From the NCBI RefSeq assembly GCF_000247695.1, contig NW_004624743.1:8414358-8478357 (forward strand): 64,000 bases of DNA. Reading direction: 5' to 3'. The notes under the pieces were generated by a model. That model did not search any database. It worked only from the letters and a program-made list of their open reading frames with translations, and had not been told where the DNA came from. The position numbers and the translations under genes are program-made. Each line of letters opens with the position of its first letter. The stretch's first letter is position 1. Origin of the DNA: Heterocephalus glaber. Taxonomy: Eukaryota > Chordata > Mammalia > Rodentia > Bathyergidae. Positions 12,416 to 23,640 of the stretch are shown piece after piece.

Positions 12416-12699
12416 CAGCAATTAACATCAGATGTGATACATATATTTTCTATTTTCCCTTTTCAAATGATAGAATTTTCATTGATTCAAACTCTTATAT
12501 CACTATGAATGTGAGGTAGCAAAACATTTATGGTGGCATTTAAGATTCATATTAACAATATCTATAAAATTGTTCTCCATATGCCTTACACTTATTTTCT
12601 ATATTTCATGCCTAATTATCTGGTGATTTATAATGCTGTGATTCTTTAAAGTGATTTTTCAGTCATGTAGCTTTTCAGCCAAGTTAGCTTCTAATTTGT

Positions 12700-12870
12700 A
12701 GATTCCCTCTCCTCCCTGTATCAATGACTCCTGCACAAAACAGATTTCTCATTAAAGGCTCCCATTGCCTTTGGCAGTCAGGATAAAATCTCTAATCAAG
12801 CTCTAGGAAAGAGCCAGAGTTCAAAGATGTCACTGGGTCCCAAGGCCGGTCTTGTGTGGCTTGCTAAAAG
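12700..12870 (+). repeat. Possible L2 fragment
   Basis: The words 'cattaaaggctcccattgcctttggcagtcaggataaaatctctaatcaagctc' parallel the L2 block 'aatggcttcccattgcc...aggataaaatccaaactcctt'. The flanks are too diverged to set boundaries. Confidence 0.35.
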
Positions 12871-12874
12871 TTCT

Positions 12875-15800
12875 CAGGTTGAACATTCTGTCTGTGAAGA
12901 GAACTGCCAGGGTCGAATACTCCAATCAGCAGTCAAATAAAACACATTAAATGAGAAAAAAAGGAGAGGGAGAGTTTTATAGAAAAGAATATAAAGCTTC
13001 AATACTTGTTTTAGAGTCTTAGAATTATAGCAACTGCTCTCCATGAGTACATTCGGATCTGCTAACCTCAGGATCTCCTTGCATTTCGGAGCCCCCAGTC
13101 TTGACACCTAGTAACCTCTGCTTTTCATGGTATCTTCCTCTTCCTCCTCCTCCCTGCCTCTTCTCTCCTTCTGATTTCTGTTCTTGTAAATAGCACAAAG
13201 TTTATGCCTATATGCATGGGATAAAATTATCTTAATTGCCATATTCCTATAGGATTAATGCTTTTAGAGACCATCTTTCTGAAAAATTAATATAATTCTT
13301 GAGACTGCAAAATAACCAAACTCTTTCCTCAGACCTCTGGAGAACAATATAAAACAGGCTTGTATTTTGATTCAGGGCAAAATTCAACAAAGATGTATAT
13401 TGCAGATGTCAAATCCAATATTTTGCTTGTGATAAGTATGTAAGACTCCCAGGAGTCTGTCTTGTAGGAGGAAAGAATAACAGGCTTAAGTCCCATGATG
13501 CAAATGTGAGAAAAGAATTTTGTCCATAATTTTAGCTTAACATTTGGAGAAGGAAACTTCAATTTAATCTTAGAAAGTGGATTCTGTGTGTTCTTCCTTC
13601 ACCAAACAGCAGTATGATTATGAATTATATTTGATTTTTTGATGTCCATGGTGAAGTTTCTTGTTTTTGATATACCCAAATAAAAACAAAAGAGATACTT
13701 TGCATTTCAACACATTGGAATTTTTCACTCCAGAGAGGCAGTTAAGGCCCTTTTAGAAATTAAGCATAGTCTAGTTCTCGAGTATATAACTCATTCTAAT
13801 ATTATCCATCAACACATACTTGATCACAATCATTTTCGCCATGTGAATTGGCCAGCTTACATGTTCCTCAAAAGGTAAACAATTAAGGCTATCTTTGTTC
13901 CTGTGTTTCTTTTAAAAAGAATCTCCAACTGCTTTGGTAAGTGAGCCAGAATTTATTCATCCCAGAGTGACATCAGGAAGCATTTGACCCTTGCAGTCAC
14001 AGTTTCTGGTGTCAGAATCTTCAATGAAAGTATTTCTTTGTAAATCAGCAGTCCATCCATTGCCCATAGTATTTGGATGAGTCAAATGGTTTGTTTACGA
14101 CATGTTTAATGTTTTGTGAATCCTGCCTCCTGATTCACTTCAAGTACTTTATAATTATATTCCTTGAAAACAGATGCTTTTAATACTCCACTTGAGTGTT
14201 TTATAAGCTATACAAATATTTTGTTTGTGGTATTTTCTGATGCTCACAGCCAAAATATGCTAGTCAACTTCTCAGAAGATCATTTTATTATGCAGGAACC
14301 TGGTGCAATACAGCTTCTGAAGATTCTACCCAAGAGAGATCTTTCAACTTCATAGTATGAAGGACTAGGATGCAGAATTTTAATTTTGTTGGATAAATTA
14401 TGGTAAAATTTGGCCAGATGCTGACCAGCAGTTTCATAAAAATAATGGTGTGGCTCTCAACTCGATCCTCCCTTCCTTCTGTTGGGACTGAAAGATTTTC
14501 CTGAAGGCTGCGAACAAGAAGGCCCAATTAAAACCACTCGTTCTTGAGCCACTAAAACCCACACAACGATTTGAAAAAATACCCCTAATTTGAAGCTGTT
14601 AATACAACTGTAATTTCATTTCTTGAACATTGCCTCTTGTAGGGTACTGCCAATCTATGAAAACAAACCAGTAATAGCGCCATTTGAAAGCCACCCAGGG
14701 TCAATTGTCCTCTTTTCTTTTTTCTAAATAACCTATTAAAAGACCCCTACCAGCTATAACAATAACTAGAGCACTAGCAGTGCCTATTATTCCCAGGTAG
14801 CAAGAATGGTAGCACAGCTCCAGTCCCAGAAATACTCCAAACTGATAGTCTAGCCATTTTCCATGCCCTGGGTACTTAATCCAAGAAGTACGTTGGCTGC
14901 TCTATTGAGAAAGAAGTATAAGGTTTTCATATCTATGATTTTTCAAGGTGTGAAATTTTAAAGACCATTTCTACCTAATACCCAAAGACTTAGAGTTTTA
15001 ATATTTGATTTCTGGAATATTTGGGGGTTTGATATAAGACACTGTGTGAATATGTGTTGAAATTGAGCAGAGCAAGTTATGCAAAGTTTAGAAACATTTG
15101 GCCATGGCGTGTGTACATTTTGGGGCTTCTGAGTAACCACAGTTTACAGATATTGTTGAATTGACAGCCATAATGCTGCTTTTTTCTGAAGTGATAAAAC
15201 AAGGATTCCTCATCTGGTTTCAGGGCCCATGTTTCTATCTACAGCTCTCTCGGTGAACACATTGCTTAGATGTGTTCCACATTCGGATGATATTTTGTAC
15301 TATGTTTCTCTTCGCCCACTCGTGTGAAAATCTGACCTGTGTTATAAGTTTCCTAAGGAACAATGCCATGTGTTTCCTGAGTATTCTGTAATAGTTTATA
15401 TATTAGAAAGCACAGAGTAGATATTAAATCGATTCTGAGAAATGAAATATTTCTGTATTTCTAGTGTTTCATATATTAATAGATCAGCACATAATTTTAT
15501 AATTTCTCTTTTTGATACATATTCTAATATTACTGTCTTTTTAGTGTATGATTATAGAAAATGTATTGTCTAGAATGGGTGGGCAATGGATTATTCTATT
15601 TAATGAAGTTTGATAATAAAGATTTATTTTAAATATTACTCATAGATTAAGAAATTTTAAGAGATCTTCCTATTAAGCATATATTTTGATGCTAAATATA
15701 AATTAAACAAAGTTAAATTTTAATTATTCAAAAGATAGTTCTTGCATCTAGGTTAATAAAATCAGGAGAAGACAAAAATGTCTACTGATAGAAATTTCTA

Positions 15801-16040
15801 CTTTGTAGAATGATGGATAGTTAATTTTCTAATTATGAGAATTGATTTAAAAGGCTATTAAGTTATATACAATAGAAAACATCCAGAAGGATATGGTATT
15901 TATTTGTGCCTTTTAATGAGTCTCTTCCGTAAAATATTCTTAAGGCCAAGAATATAAAAGTGATAGTCACCTTTAATATTGTGATAGAATAAATACGTTA
16001 CTGAAGTTTAGGATTTGCTTTGTTCCGTTGTGGATAATAA
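12875..16040. other. Long stretch without gene or named repeat
   Basis: I see no coding segment and no repeat family. A small CT-rich patch lies at about 13133-13170. The piece at about 13910-14130 and the piece at 14530-14720 have balanced composition with isolated CpGs and could be conserved non-coding DNA. The section 15400-15900 is very AT-rich. Confidence 0.4.
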
Positions 16041-16042
16041 AC

Positions 16043-16130
16043 CTCATCCCTCTCCCCTCCCTCCCCTCTCTCCGCTCTTCTCCTCTCCTCTGCTCTTTCT
16101 TTCCATTTCTCCCTGTATCTCTCTATTCCG
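16043..16130. repeat. CT-rich low-complexity tract
   Basis: A pyrimidine tract with CCCCTCC, CTCTCC and CTTTC units, nearly free of purines. The 64-codon serine/leucine/proline-rich frame across it is a low-complexity artefact. Confidence 0.85.
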
Positions 16131-16879
16131 CGTACGATGTAATTCACCTGCAGTCTCTGCTTCATGCCTGAGAAGGGAATGCAAGGGCTGGAAAGTCATT
16201 ATTACCTAGTAAATTAGATCTTGGTTCAGACAATGATCTCTCTCTTCTTGAGCCTGGAAAGAGCATGCAAGTCAGTATGTGCATTCTCCTTGAGCCTTCT
16301 GCCCCCTAAAGGAGATTACCCTCTGCAAAGGAGGAAGCTGGATTGCCTACAAATTCTCTCCCATTCATACACTTCCTGTCTTAGTCTCTTGCCTGACAAG
16401 GCAGAATCAAACTGACTCGAGAAGTTGTCCAACAGAACTACAAATTATCTTCAATATCTTTTTCTGACCATTCACCTTCCTCCTATGGGAACCTTTTAGG
16501 GATGAAATTACCACAGGAATTACTATCTCTCAGAGTGGAAATAACAGCAAGGGTATTATAATGCAGACATACGCAGATATTATCTATAAGACTGGCAGGC
16601 TAAGTCAAGGTTTTCTTTCTTTAAGGCTTGGAGGAGGATGGATGTGTAATCTCATTCTGTCAAAAATGCTGCAGATTTTCATACATCACTGTGTTTCAAA
16701 ATAAATTACGTGCATAGTAGTGCTACATTAAACCAACATCCAGCACGGAATATGTCTCTTTACCAAGTTGTGATGCTTTTTTATCTCTTGAAATAAGAAA
16801 CACATTTAACTTGGTTTCTATGATCATCCTGAAAATAATGCTCTCTCGTTTTGGCATAAAGTAGAAACATACATTTTTA

Positions 16880-17160
16880 ATCAAGAAGTATGCTTTTCAT
16901 TGAGGAGGGGGTAGAGCCGGCACCTCGTGCTGACTTTAAAGCGGTTTTGTAGGGTTGTGGAGGGCGGACATGGTCCACTTCTCCCACAGCCTTGTGTGCA
17001 GGCTGCTGACATCAGGCCTGGCTTCAGACGCATATTACAGAGTGCGGTTTCGCTGCTCCTGTCAAGTCCCCTCTCCCACCTCGGGATGACAAAGAGAAAT
17101 GTCATTTCTTTTGAGTGGATGCCATGTTCAAATTTATCCCACAAGCTTTATTTTTGACGT
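16880..17160. promoter_or_regulatory. GC-raised pocket, possible regulatory element
   Basis: This short region has eight or so CpGs (for example GAGCCGGCACCTCGTG, AAAGCGG, GGGCGGAC, AGACGC, GTGCGGTTTCGC) in an otherwise CpG-poor neighbourhood, and no repeat signature. Open frames of 87 (minus) and 76 (plus) codons cover it in opposite directions, so neither is convincing as a gene. Retained CpGs may mean conserved non-coding function, but that is inference. Confidence 0.3.
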
Positions 17161-17639
17161 GTACCTCCTGCACTGCTAATGGGAAATTGCCAGTAGTGTT
17201 GACTCCCTCTTCTACCCCATCAAATTTTCGTTTTTAGCTAAATATGTAACAAAAAGTTTTACTGAAACATGCCAAGTCACAGCTCGGTATTCCCTGATAC
17301 TACACAAAATGAGTCACAATAAAAATAGCACTGAAACTCTGAAATTACTGAATGCACCCATTTCTGTACTTAAATACCATGAACAACATAAGGGAATTCA
17401 CAATATGCTTTAAAGGGGGCAGGAGGGAAACACCTCCTCCAGGTCTAATAAAATTTGGTAGTTTGGGGTCATTTCCTAATAGGTGCTACTTCCTTTATTT
17501 TAATAAAGGTATTTTAACACCTGAATTCTATGCCAGATACCACTGTCATTTTTTCCACTGACTGGCTCAACTAAATGCTGGTGGGGGCCAGACACTCTTC
17601 AAATACTGCTGCCTAATGCCAAACACAACTAACATGCAT

Positions 17640-18620
17640 GTGAAAGCCGCTAGGAAAAGCAGCAACCTCCCTAAGTATAACCAAAGGCTCGAAGTCCAGC
17701 GAGCACACAGGAACTTCTCGCTCCGGGAGTGGATGGGGTCAGGAAGCTCCTAGACCACGAATGCTTCAATTGGCAGCTCTCCTTTCCCACCCCATCAACA
17801 CACAGTCATTTTTTGCCTGCCAAATCCTTGTCCAACCCCAATTCAAATCTATTTATATTCGCCTTTCCTATTTCTGGGCTCAGATGTTAGCCCATACGGT
17901 GTGTTGACCGGCACTAAATGCTACTGCGAGACCAGCGTTTGCCAGCTTCCTTAGTTGCTGACAGCAGGGAGACAAAAGTTCTGAATATCTGGAGGGACCT
18001 TAATCTTCTTAGCATAATCCTGGCCTCAAAGAGGTGGTGGCAAGGTTCAACTGAAACGCACCAAGCTCCTGAAATGAAAGAGTTTAAGAGATTGAGAGTT
18101 GATGCCAGCTGGACCCCTTTGGCCACAACAACGGATGCCCTGCAGTGGTCTCAGGCTGCAGTGCATGTGAGAATCTCCCAGGAAGGTGTCGGGGGCAGGG
18201 GGAAGGGCCTGCCTGCCTGCGGAAAGGAAAGTCTGGTCCAGGCGACTAGGACAGGCCCCAAATCTGCTGCTAGTAAGCCCCCCAGGCATCGCCATGCCGG
18301 TGGTCCCAGGTTCACTGTGTGAAGCAATCCCAGGTCTACACCGTTCTCCCCTAAAAAGTTAGGCCATGTTTCAGGAGTACCGGGATCAGGGACCTGATTT
18401 AAACACCTTGGTAATGGAGTGCTGCTTTAATTCAGATTTATTTAAAGCTTTGGAACAGTGAACTTTGTTGTAGAAGCTTTATTTAAAATTCTGAGGTAGA
18501 ATAACCTTCTTTTCTGAGTTCAGTTTTAACAAGGAATGCTATTTGAAGACTGTGGTCCTCGGTTTGTGAGGTCTGAGCATAAAAAAGAAAATAAAGCCCT
18601 ACAAGTTGGACCGTCTTATG
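17640..18620. promoter_or_regulatory. CpG-enriched unique block, possible regulatory element
   Basis: I count about 19 CpGs between 17640 and 18340, far denser than the surrounding DNA, with raised GC and no recognisable repeat. Examples are CTCGCTCCGGG, GACCGGC, CTGCGAGACCAGCG and GTCGGGGGCAGGGGG. It falls short of a classic CpG island. Frames of 134 codons (plus, 17918-18322), 70 and 82 codons (minus) overlap here without a recognisable domain. The AT-rich right end (18400-18500) has repeated TTTAAAGCTTT-like words. It could be an enhancer, a weak promoter or a non-coding exon. Confidence 0.35.
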
Positions 18621-18624
18621 TAAA

Positions 18625-18850
18625 ACTAGACCTCAGTCTTTTTAAGAGGTGTGACCCCAGATCATTAAAATTTTTCTAAAGAGACGAAAACTGGGATAGA
18701 TAGCTTTCCTGATAAAATGTGCAAGAGAAATTGTAAGCAGCTTAAATGGTGCTCCAGCCTTTACACTGTTTTAAGGGAGTACTTCAATGGAAAGGAATGT
18801 TTTAAAGTTCATTTAGTTGAGTTCTATGTAGAATTCAGTAAGCAATCCTC
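18625..18850. other. No gene or named repeat seen
   Basis: AT-rich sequence with only a short open frame of no recognisable character. Confidence 0.35.
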
Positions 18851-19090
18851 AGGATGCATGGCTTTGATGTGTTCTTTTGCTTCATTATTAATGGAAAACA
18901 TAAGAAAATAATGCTACCACCCATTTCGGGGAAAGTGAGACTCTCCGCTGTGCAACCACAGATGCATGTAGCAGTTTTAAATGAAGACGAGATGACAAAT
19001 GCCATGCGGGCAACAATGCCAAAGGAAGTGAGCTCTTGATCTCTGCCATCAGTTTGTAGGTTTGTGTTTTCAGCATTGAAAAGCATACAC
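18850..19090. other. Repeat-free block with long frames on both strands
   Basis: Frames of 61 codons (plus) and 83 and 62 codons (minus) overlap here. The stretch 18930-19060 has balanced composition and scattered CpGs (GGGCAACA next to ATGCGG, AAGACGAG). None of the peptides is familiar, and the mutual overlap argues against coding. It may be conserved non-coding sequence. Confidence 0.3.
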
Positions 19091-20890
19091 TAAATATCCT
19101 TAAAAAAGGAGTTACGGTTTGGTGGGATGGAAGGAATATTGAGATGTGAGCAGACGGTAATGAGATAGTAAAGAAATCTTGTGTTTAGATGAAGAGTTAA
19201 GCCTAATGATTGTTTCGGGAATTTTTGTGGTTACGAAAGTCTGATTAGGATTAAAAGGAACTGTTTCCTTCAGAGAAAATGAGTCATATTAGTGAAGCCA
19301 TGAACTCACGTGATGGATATGACCTTTCTATGTATATATGCAAAATGTTACATAGCTCCGAAGCAGTCAGGCATTACAGGTAAAAGGCCTTTCACGGCAA
19401 AGGTACTTGTGTCTGTGTCACGACATGGGTCTCTGTACAATTTATCTCCTTCTTATTGTTTAAATGCTGAATGGATTTACATGACAATGAGGAGATACCA
19501 GTCGTCTAGCAAAACATATATTAGTTTGTGTAACAGAAGTTTGATTGGAGATCGAAGGTATACTTCATTAAAGAAAGTTGTAAGGTGAAACAATAACACA
19601 TTTACTATCAATATAAATAATGAACCTTTACCTAATATAGAGACATTCACCTGACACTTGGGAATATCTTTAATTAGAGAAATACAACCTGGACATGTGT
19701 TCTTTTGCTCCACTCTTTATGGATAATTTAATAAAATAATGTTATTTTACTTGGGGCAGGTGGGGATTCACTCCACTCCATGACATGTGAAGAAATAAAA
19801 ACGAATGAGCCCCAGACCTTTTGGTAGTTTCCAAGAACTAATTTTAGATGATAACCTGTTAAAAATGATAAAACCTTCTACTACTTGCTTATAATCCCAA
19901 ATCAAACACATTTTTTTCATCAGATGTTATTCCATACCAATGGCATAATATATATAACTGTTGATAGGGTTGGTCCATCCATTTACAGGTGTCAACAAGA
20001 TTTTCCTTATGTGCAGGGAATTTAGGAAATCAGCAGCTCCTAAGCAGGGGTGTGGTGTTGTATGTGGCACTTGTAAATTCAGGTGTGCAGTGTGCTCCCA
20101 GTACTGAGCTCATTACGTAACTTCTTCTAACAGAACCCTGCTTAGGCTATCATAGATATATAAAATATTTAAAGGCCCCCTTTCCCTCCATTTATGGTAT
20201 ATTATAAGATAGTTGGATACTCTGCTAAAAGCATATCTCTCTGTCTTCATAAAGAGTTTTGGAAAGAAAGCAAAAGACATTTAAAGCATCAAAGAGACTG
20301 ATGAATAGGGATGCCAGGATATTCAAATACATTTAGAGACAGCATTGTCAAGCTTGTTTTCTGAGCCATGATACTAAAGATAGTAGGAGCCAGCAAAGAA
20401 AAGAACTCTGTAGAAATGCAAATCTCTTCAATGTTGAATCTATTAATCCATCGCACACTTTCTTCTGAATCATAGTTACTCAGATGCACAGGCAACAAAA
20501 AGTATTTAGAATATTTGCATAATTTCAAACACCCAGTTCATAAATTATTTATTGGTTGTGGTCAAATGAATGTTAGCTATTTCATAATTATCTTTTGTGC
20601 AAAAGGTTGCATGGTTTACAAAAATATTTCAATGGCAATTGAATATCTGTAGCTTGCTTAAACAGTGAAAAAATAAATGATACTTAATTATGTAGCACTC
20701 ATGTACATTTTCTCATGTTCAAAAATTCTGAGAAAAATTACACTTAATTTGTGGATTTATTTTAAATGAACATCAGATATTTACAGTAAGGAAAAAAGAA
20801 CTCATGAACTATACTCTAAGATTAGGCCAAGGCTTTAATAAATAACATGACAGTATGTGATATAAATCAACTGGGAAACTGTACTAGAGC
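19090..20890. other. No gene or named repeat seen
   Basis: AT-rich unique sequence with only short open frames (92 codons or less). I see no mobile-element signature, although 19980-20150 is somewhat GC-richer. Confidence 0.4.
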
Positions 20891-21075
20891 TTGGAGTCAT
20901 AAAATCATAAAACTCTAGAATAATACATGGCTTCAGGAATCACTAGTTCTCATTCTGACTGTTGAGAAAACTATGACACAGAATTTCGTTTCTCCCGAGA
21001 CTGACAGACAAGATCATAACCATGGTTGTTGGGTTTCAGATTCAAACTATTTTTACCTACACCACATTGGCTATA
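20890..21075 (-). repeat. MIR-like ancient SINE fragment
   Basis: 'gtcataaaatcataaaactctagaataatacatggcttcaggaatcactagttctcattctgactgttgagaaaac' parallels the known mammalian block that starts 'agaatcatagaatgttagag' and runs into the MIR-like 'ttacagatgaggaaactgag'. It continues to 'gggtttcagattcaaac', like the MIR 'gggattcgaaccc'. It is diverged and the boundaries are approximate. Confidence 0.45.
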
Positions 21076-21479
21076 CCATTTGAATATTCATATTTCTTTT
21101 CATGATAATGATTAAGATTTTAGGAATATTTTGAAGGCAAAATGGTCAATTTGAGTGTAGTAGACAAATCACAAGTAAAACAATATGTTGGAATGAAAGA
21201 GTAGGTCATACAGCTTAGAGAAAGACAAGTGTAAATCCAGGTGGTAATGCCACAAATTCAGTTCACAGAAGCACCATAGTTCAAAATAAGATCTGATTGA
21301 CTACATTAAAGTGTGTAATTTATGTTATATGACCAGTGCACAGGCACTTTCTTTTGCACGCAGGGTTTCAGAACCTTTTAAATATTAAAGATGATGTATT
21401 TCATGCTGAGAAGAGAGATGGCAAGCTCTCACTTGGGCAGAAACTTTGAACATGTGTTCCACACCATGCTAGGTATGTG

Positions 21480-21955
21480 TGTTACTGGGGCAGGGCTTTC
21501 ATAACAAAATACCACTGACTGGGTGACTTAAGCAGCACAATTTTATTTTCTTACAATTCTGGGTATAAGAATTATGATTCTTGTAATTCTGGGTGTAAGA
21601 AGCCTATGAGCAAGCTTTCCAGAAGGTTCAGTTTCTGGAGAGGCCTCCTTTTCTGGCTTGCTAAAGCTACCTTCTGGTTATGTCCTTCCAAGTCCTTTCC
21701 CTCTGTGTGCGGGGATGAAGAGAGAAATCTCTGCCATCTTTTTCTCTTATGAGGACACCAGGCCTGTCTGATCAGGGTCCCATAATTTTTTTTTTTTTTG
21801 GTGCCGGGGATTGAACTCAGGTCCTTAGCTTGCAAGGCAGGCGGAACCACTGAGCTACATCCCCGGCCCGAGGCTCCCATTATTATAACCTCAACCTCAG
21901 TTACCTCCATAAGACCCTATCTCTAAATGTAATCACACCAAGGTTAGAGATCCAG
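21480..21955 (-). mobile_element. MLT1-type MaLR LTR interrupted by an ID SINE
   Basis: The plus strand reads as a reversed MLT1 LTR: 'cataacaaaataccactgactgggtgacttaagcagcacaattttattttcttacaattctggg', then 'gaggcctccttttctggcttgc', 'tctcttatgaggacaccagg' and, after the SINE, 'aagaccctatctctaaatgtaatcaca'. The order and spacing fit one LTR with an 85-base SINE inserted. A local duplication of 'attctgggt(a/g)taagaa' occurs at about 21558-21603. Confidence 0.8.
21785..21869 (-). mobile_element. ID SINE nested in the MLT1 LTR
   Basis: On the minus strand it begins GGGCCGGGGATGTAGCTCAG TGG, carries GAGTTCAATCCCCGGCACC, and ends in a pure A tail (plus-strand T run to 21799). The flanks GGTCCCAT (left) and GGCTCCCAT (right) look like a decayed target-site duplication of roughly 10-13 bases. 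It is younger than the LTR it interrupts. Confidence 0.9.
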
Positions 21956-22014
21956 CGCGAACTGCAGCAGGATGGGATATAAAGGCACAGAAGCCATGAT
22001 TGTGTGGTTTGCAT

Positions 22015-22560
22015 TGTCAAGCTGCTGAGAAACAAACACCCACAAACACTTTGGTATCATATAAATGTTTACTCTCATCTAATGTGCCCACAGGCTATTT
22101 GAGGCAGGTGTCCTTTATTTGTTCCTTTCTGGAGTAGGACTAGGACTACAGCAAGGTGAGACAGGCAGCCAGGGGACACAGTCTGAGAAGGAACTCAGTC
22201 TTAGAGTTGTGCAGGTACTGTGACAACATCTGCATGACCTCAGAGTTTGTGCCTTGGGCATCTCCTCTGCCACCCCCTCAACTGTGCCTCATCTGCACCC
22301 AAAGCTGGAGAGAATAGGACACTTGTCAAATGTTCTTCTTATGGCAGAAGTCAGGGCTGCTAGAGAGGTGAATACAAATGCACGATGTCCCTCGAAGCTT
22401 CTGTTAGAATTAGTACTGTCATTTCCACACACACCAAATTGATCAAAGCCAAGACCATGCTAGATATGGAATAAAAAGATGCAAGACATCGAGCCAGACT
22501 CATGATGGATGAGCTCTTCCATGGAGATGGAGCTTTAGTTATCCAAACGCAGTGCCTCAA
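22015..22560 (-). mobile_element. Possible ancient ERV LTR
   Basis: The left part ('gtatcatataaatgtttactctcatctaatgtgcccacaggc') and the right part ('gaagcttctgttagaatt' through 'accaaattgatcaaagccaag') follow the general layout of reversed ERVL/MaLR-class LTRs. Those carry a 'tttattctctca' start and a 'ccaaagcaagtcaca' block near the end. I cannot name the family. Confidence 0.35.
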
Positions 22561-22599
22561 AGTATTGTGTTATTGATATAATGCTGCATTTGCCTGTAC

Positions 22600-23040
22600 T
22601 CCATTGGTCAGTTTTTTCCGTTTTGTTTGGTGTAGCTGCAGTCACTCGTGCAGCTGCATTCAGTTGAGACTCACTCAGGCCAGGCCCTGCCTTCCAAGGC
22701 CTCTCACTTCTGGCTTTAATAATTCAGGAAAATAGTCTGGGCTTCGTGAAATAAAACAACTGCCCTCCAAGTAGCAGTTTTCTTGGAAGACAAGACCCAA
22801 AGTGGAAGGGTTTATTGAGTTGTGGTCCGCATCGCATTTGATAGTGTCCAACTAGCCAAAGCAAACCACATGACCAGCCAAGACTGGAGTCAGTGTATTA
22901 GGGGACTAAACAGGAGCTGCAGTGGAAACATCCATACAGCAGTGGACTGCATACGGCCCTTTGGTCCTTTAGTGATTTACAGCCACTCCACTTGTAGAAA
23001 TATTCTCCCTGCCAAGACTTCAAAAATCTAATCTCATTTT
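22600..23040 (-). mobile_element. Ancient LTR-like element
   Basis: 'gtgtccaactagccaaagcaaaccacatgaccagccaagactggagtcagtgtattaggggactaaac' parallels a recurrent LTR block ('tattggtcaaagcaagtcacatggccaagcccagagtcaatgtgggaggggacta'). It ends with GGTACCAAATTT just before the next LTR, a junction seen beside LTRs. The family is not assigned. Confidence 0.4.
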
Positions 23041-23065
23041 GGTACCAAATTTAGGCTTGAACTTT

Positions 23066-23640
23066 ATCTTAGTTTGCTTGTGTTGCTATAACAAAATATT
23101 TGAGGCTGAGTAATTCACAAAGAGCAGACATGTAATTTATAGTTATGGAGGCTGGGAAATCCACAGTAAAGGTGGGGGCAATTTTGTTGTCTGGTGAGAG
23201 CCCCCAGTTCCTGGTTCCTAGATATTGCTCTAAGTTCTGTGTCTTCATATGGTGGAAGGGACAGAAAGGGAAGAAGGGAAGGTAAGATGGGCTTCACTCA
23301 CTTGCCTCCCAAGCATGCCCAGTCCATGGCTAGGAAGCCACTTGCCCTCTCTTTTAATATTACAATATAATTACTAAAAATTAAATTTTGTTATTTATGC
23401 ACATCAACTATATTATATATTGTATATGTGGCCCAAGACAATTGCTTTGCACTCAGTGTGGTGCAGACAAGCCCAATGTTGGACTCCCACGCTTAGCCCC
23501 TTAGTAAGTCACTAATCCACTAATTAATTACACCCTCATGGCTTGATTACTTCTCCAAAGCGCATCTTTTGATAGCATCACAATGGAGGAGGCATTAACA
23601 TGCGAATCACAGAGCACTTGCAAATATCATCATTTAAAGC
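23066..23640 (-). mobile_element. MaLR LTR (MST-like)
   Basis: It opens with 'tatcttagtttgcttgtgttgctataacaaaatatttgaggctgagtaattcacaaagagcag', continues 'atggaggctgggaaatcc' and 'tggtgagagcccccagttcc', and has 'gtcttcatatggtggaag'. It later shows 'ccctcatggcttgattacttctccaaag' and 'catcacaatggaggaggcattaacatg'. These are the landmarks of a reversed MST/THE1-type LTR. An AT-rich segment at about 23356-23430 breaks the match and may be a later insertion. Confidence 0.8.

Noticed and set aside
17918..18322. 134-codon plus-strand open frame
   Set aside because: Minus-strand frames of similar quality overlap it, no domain or splice context is recognisable, and raised GC alone can explain the open length.
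21572..21910. 112-codon minus-strand open frame
   Set aside because: It spans the MLT1 LTR and the nested ID SINE.
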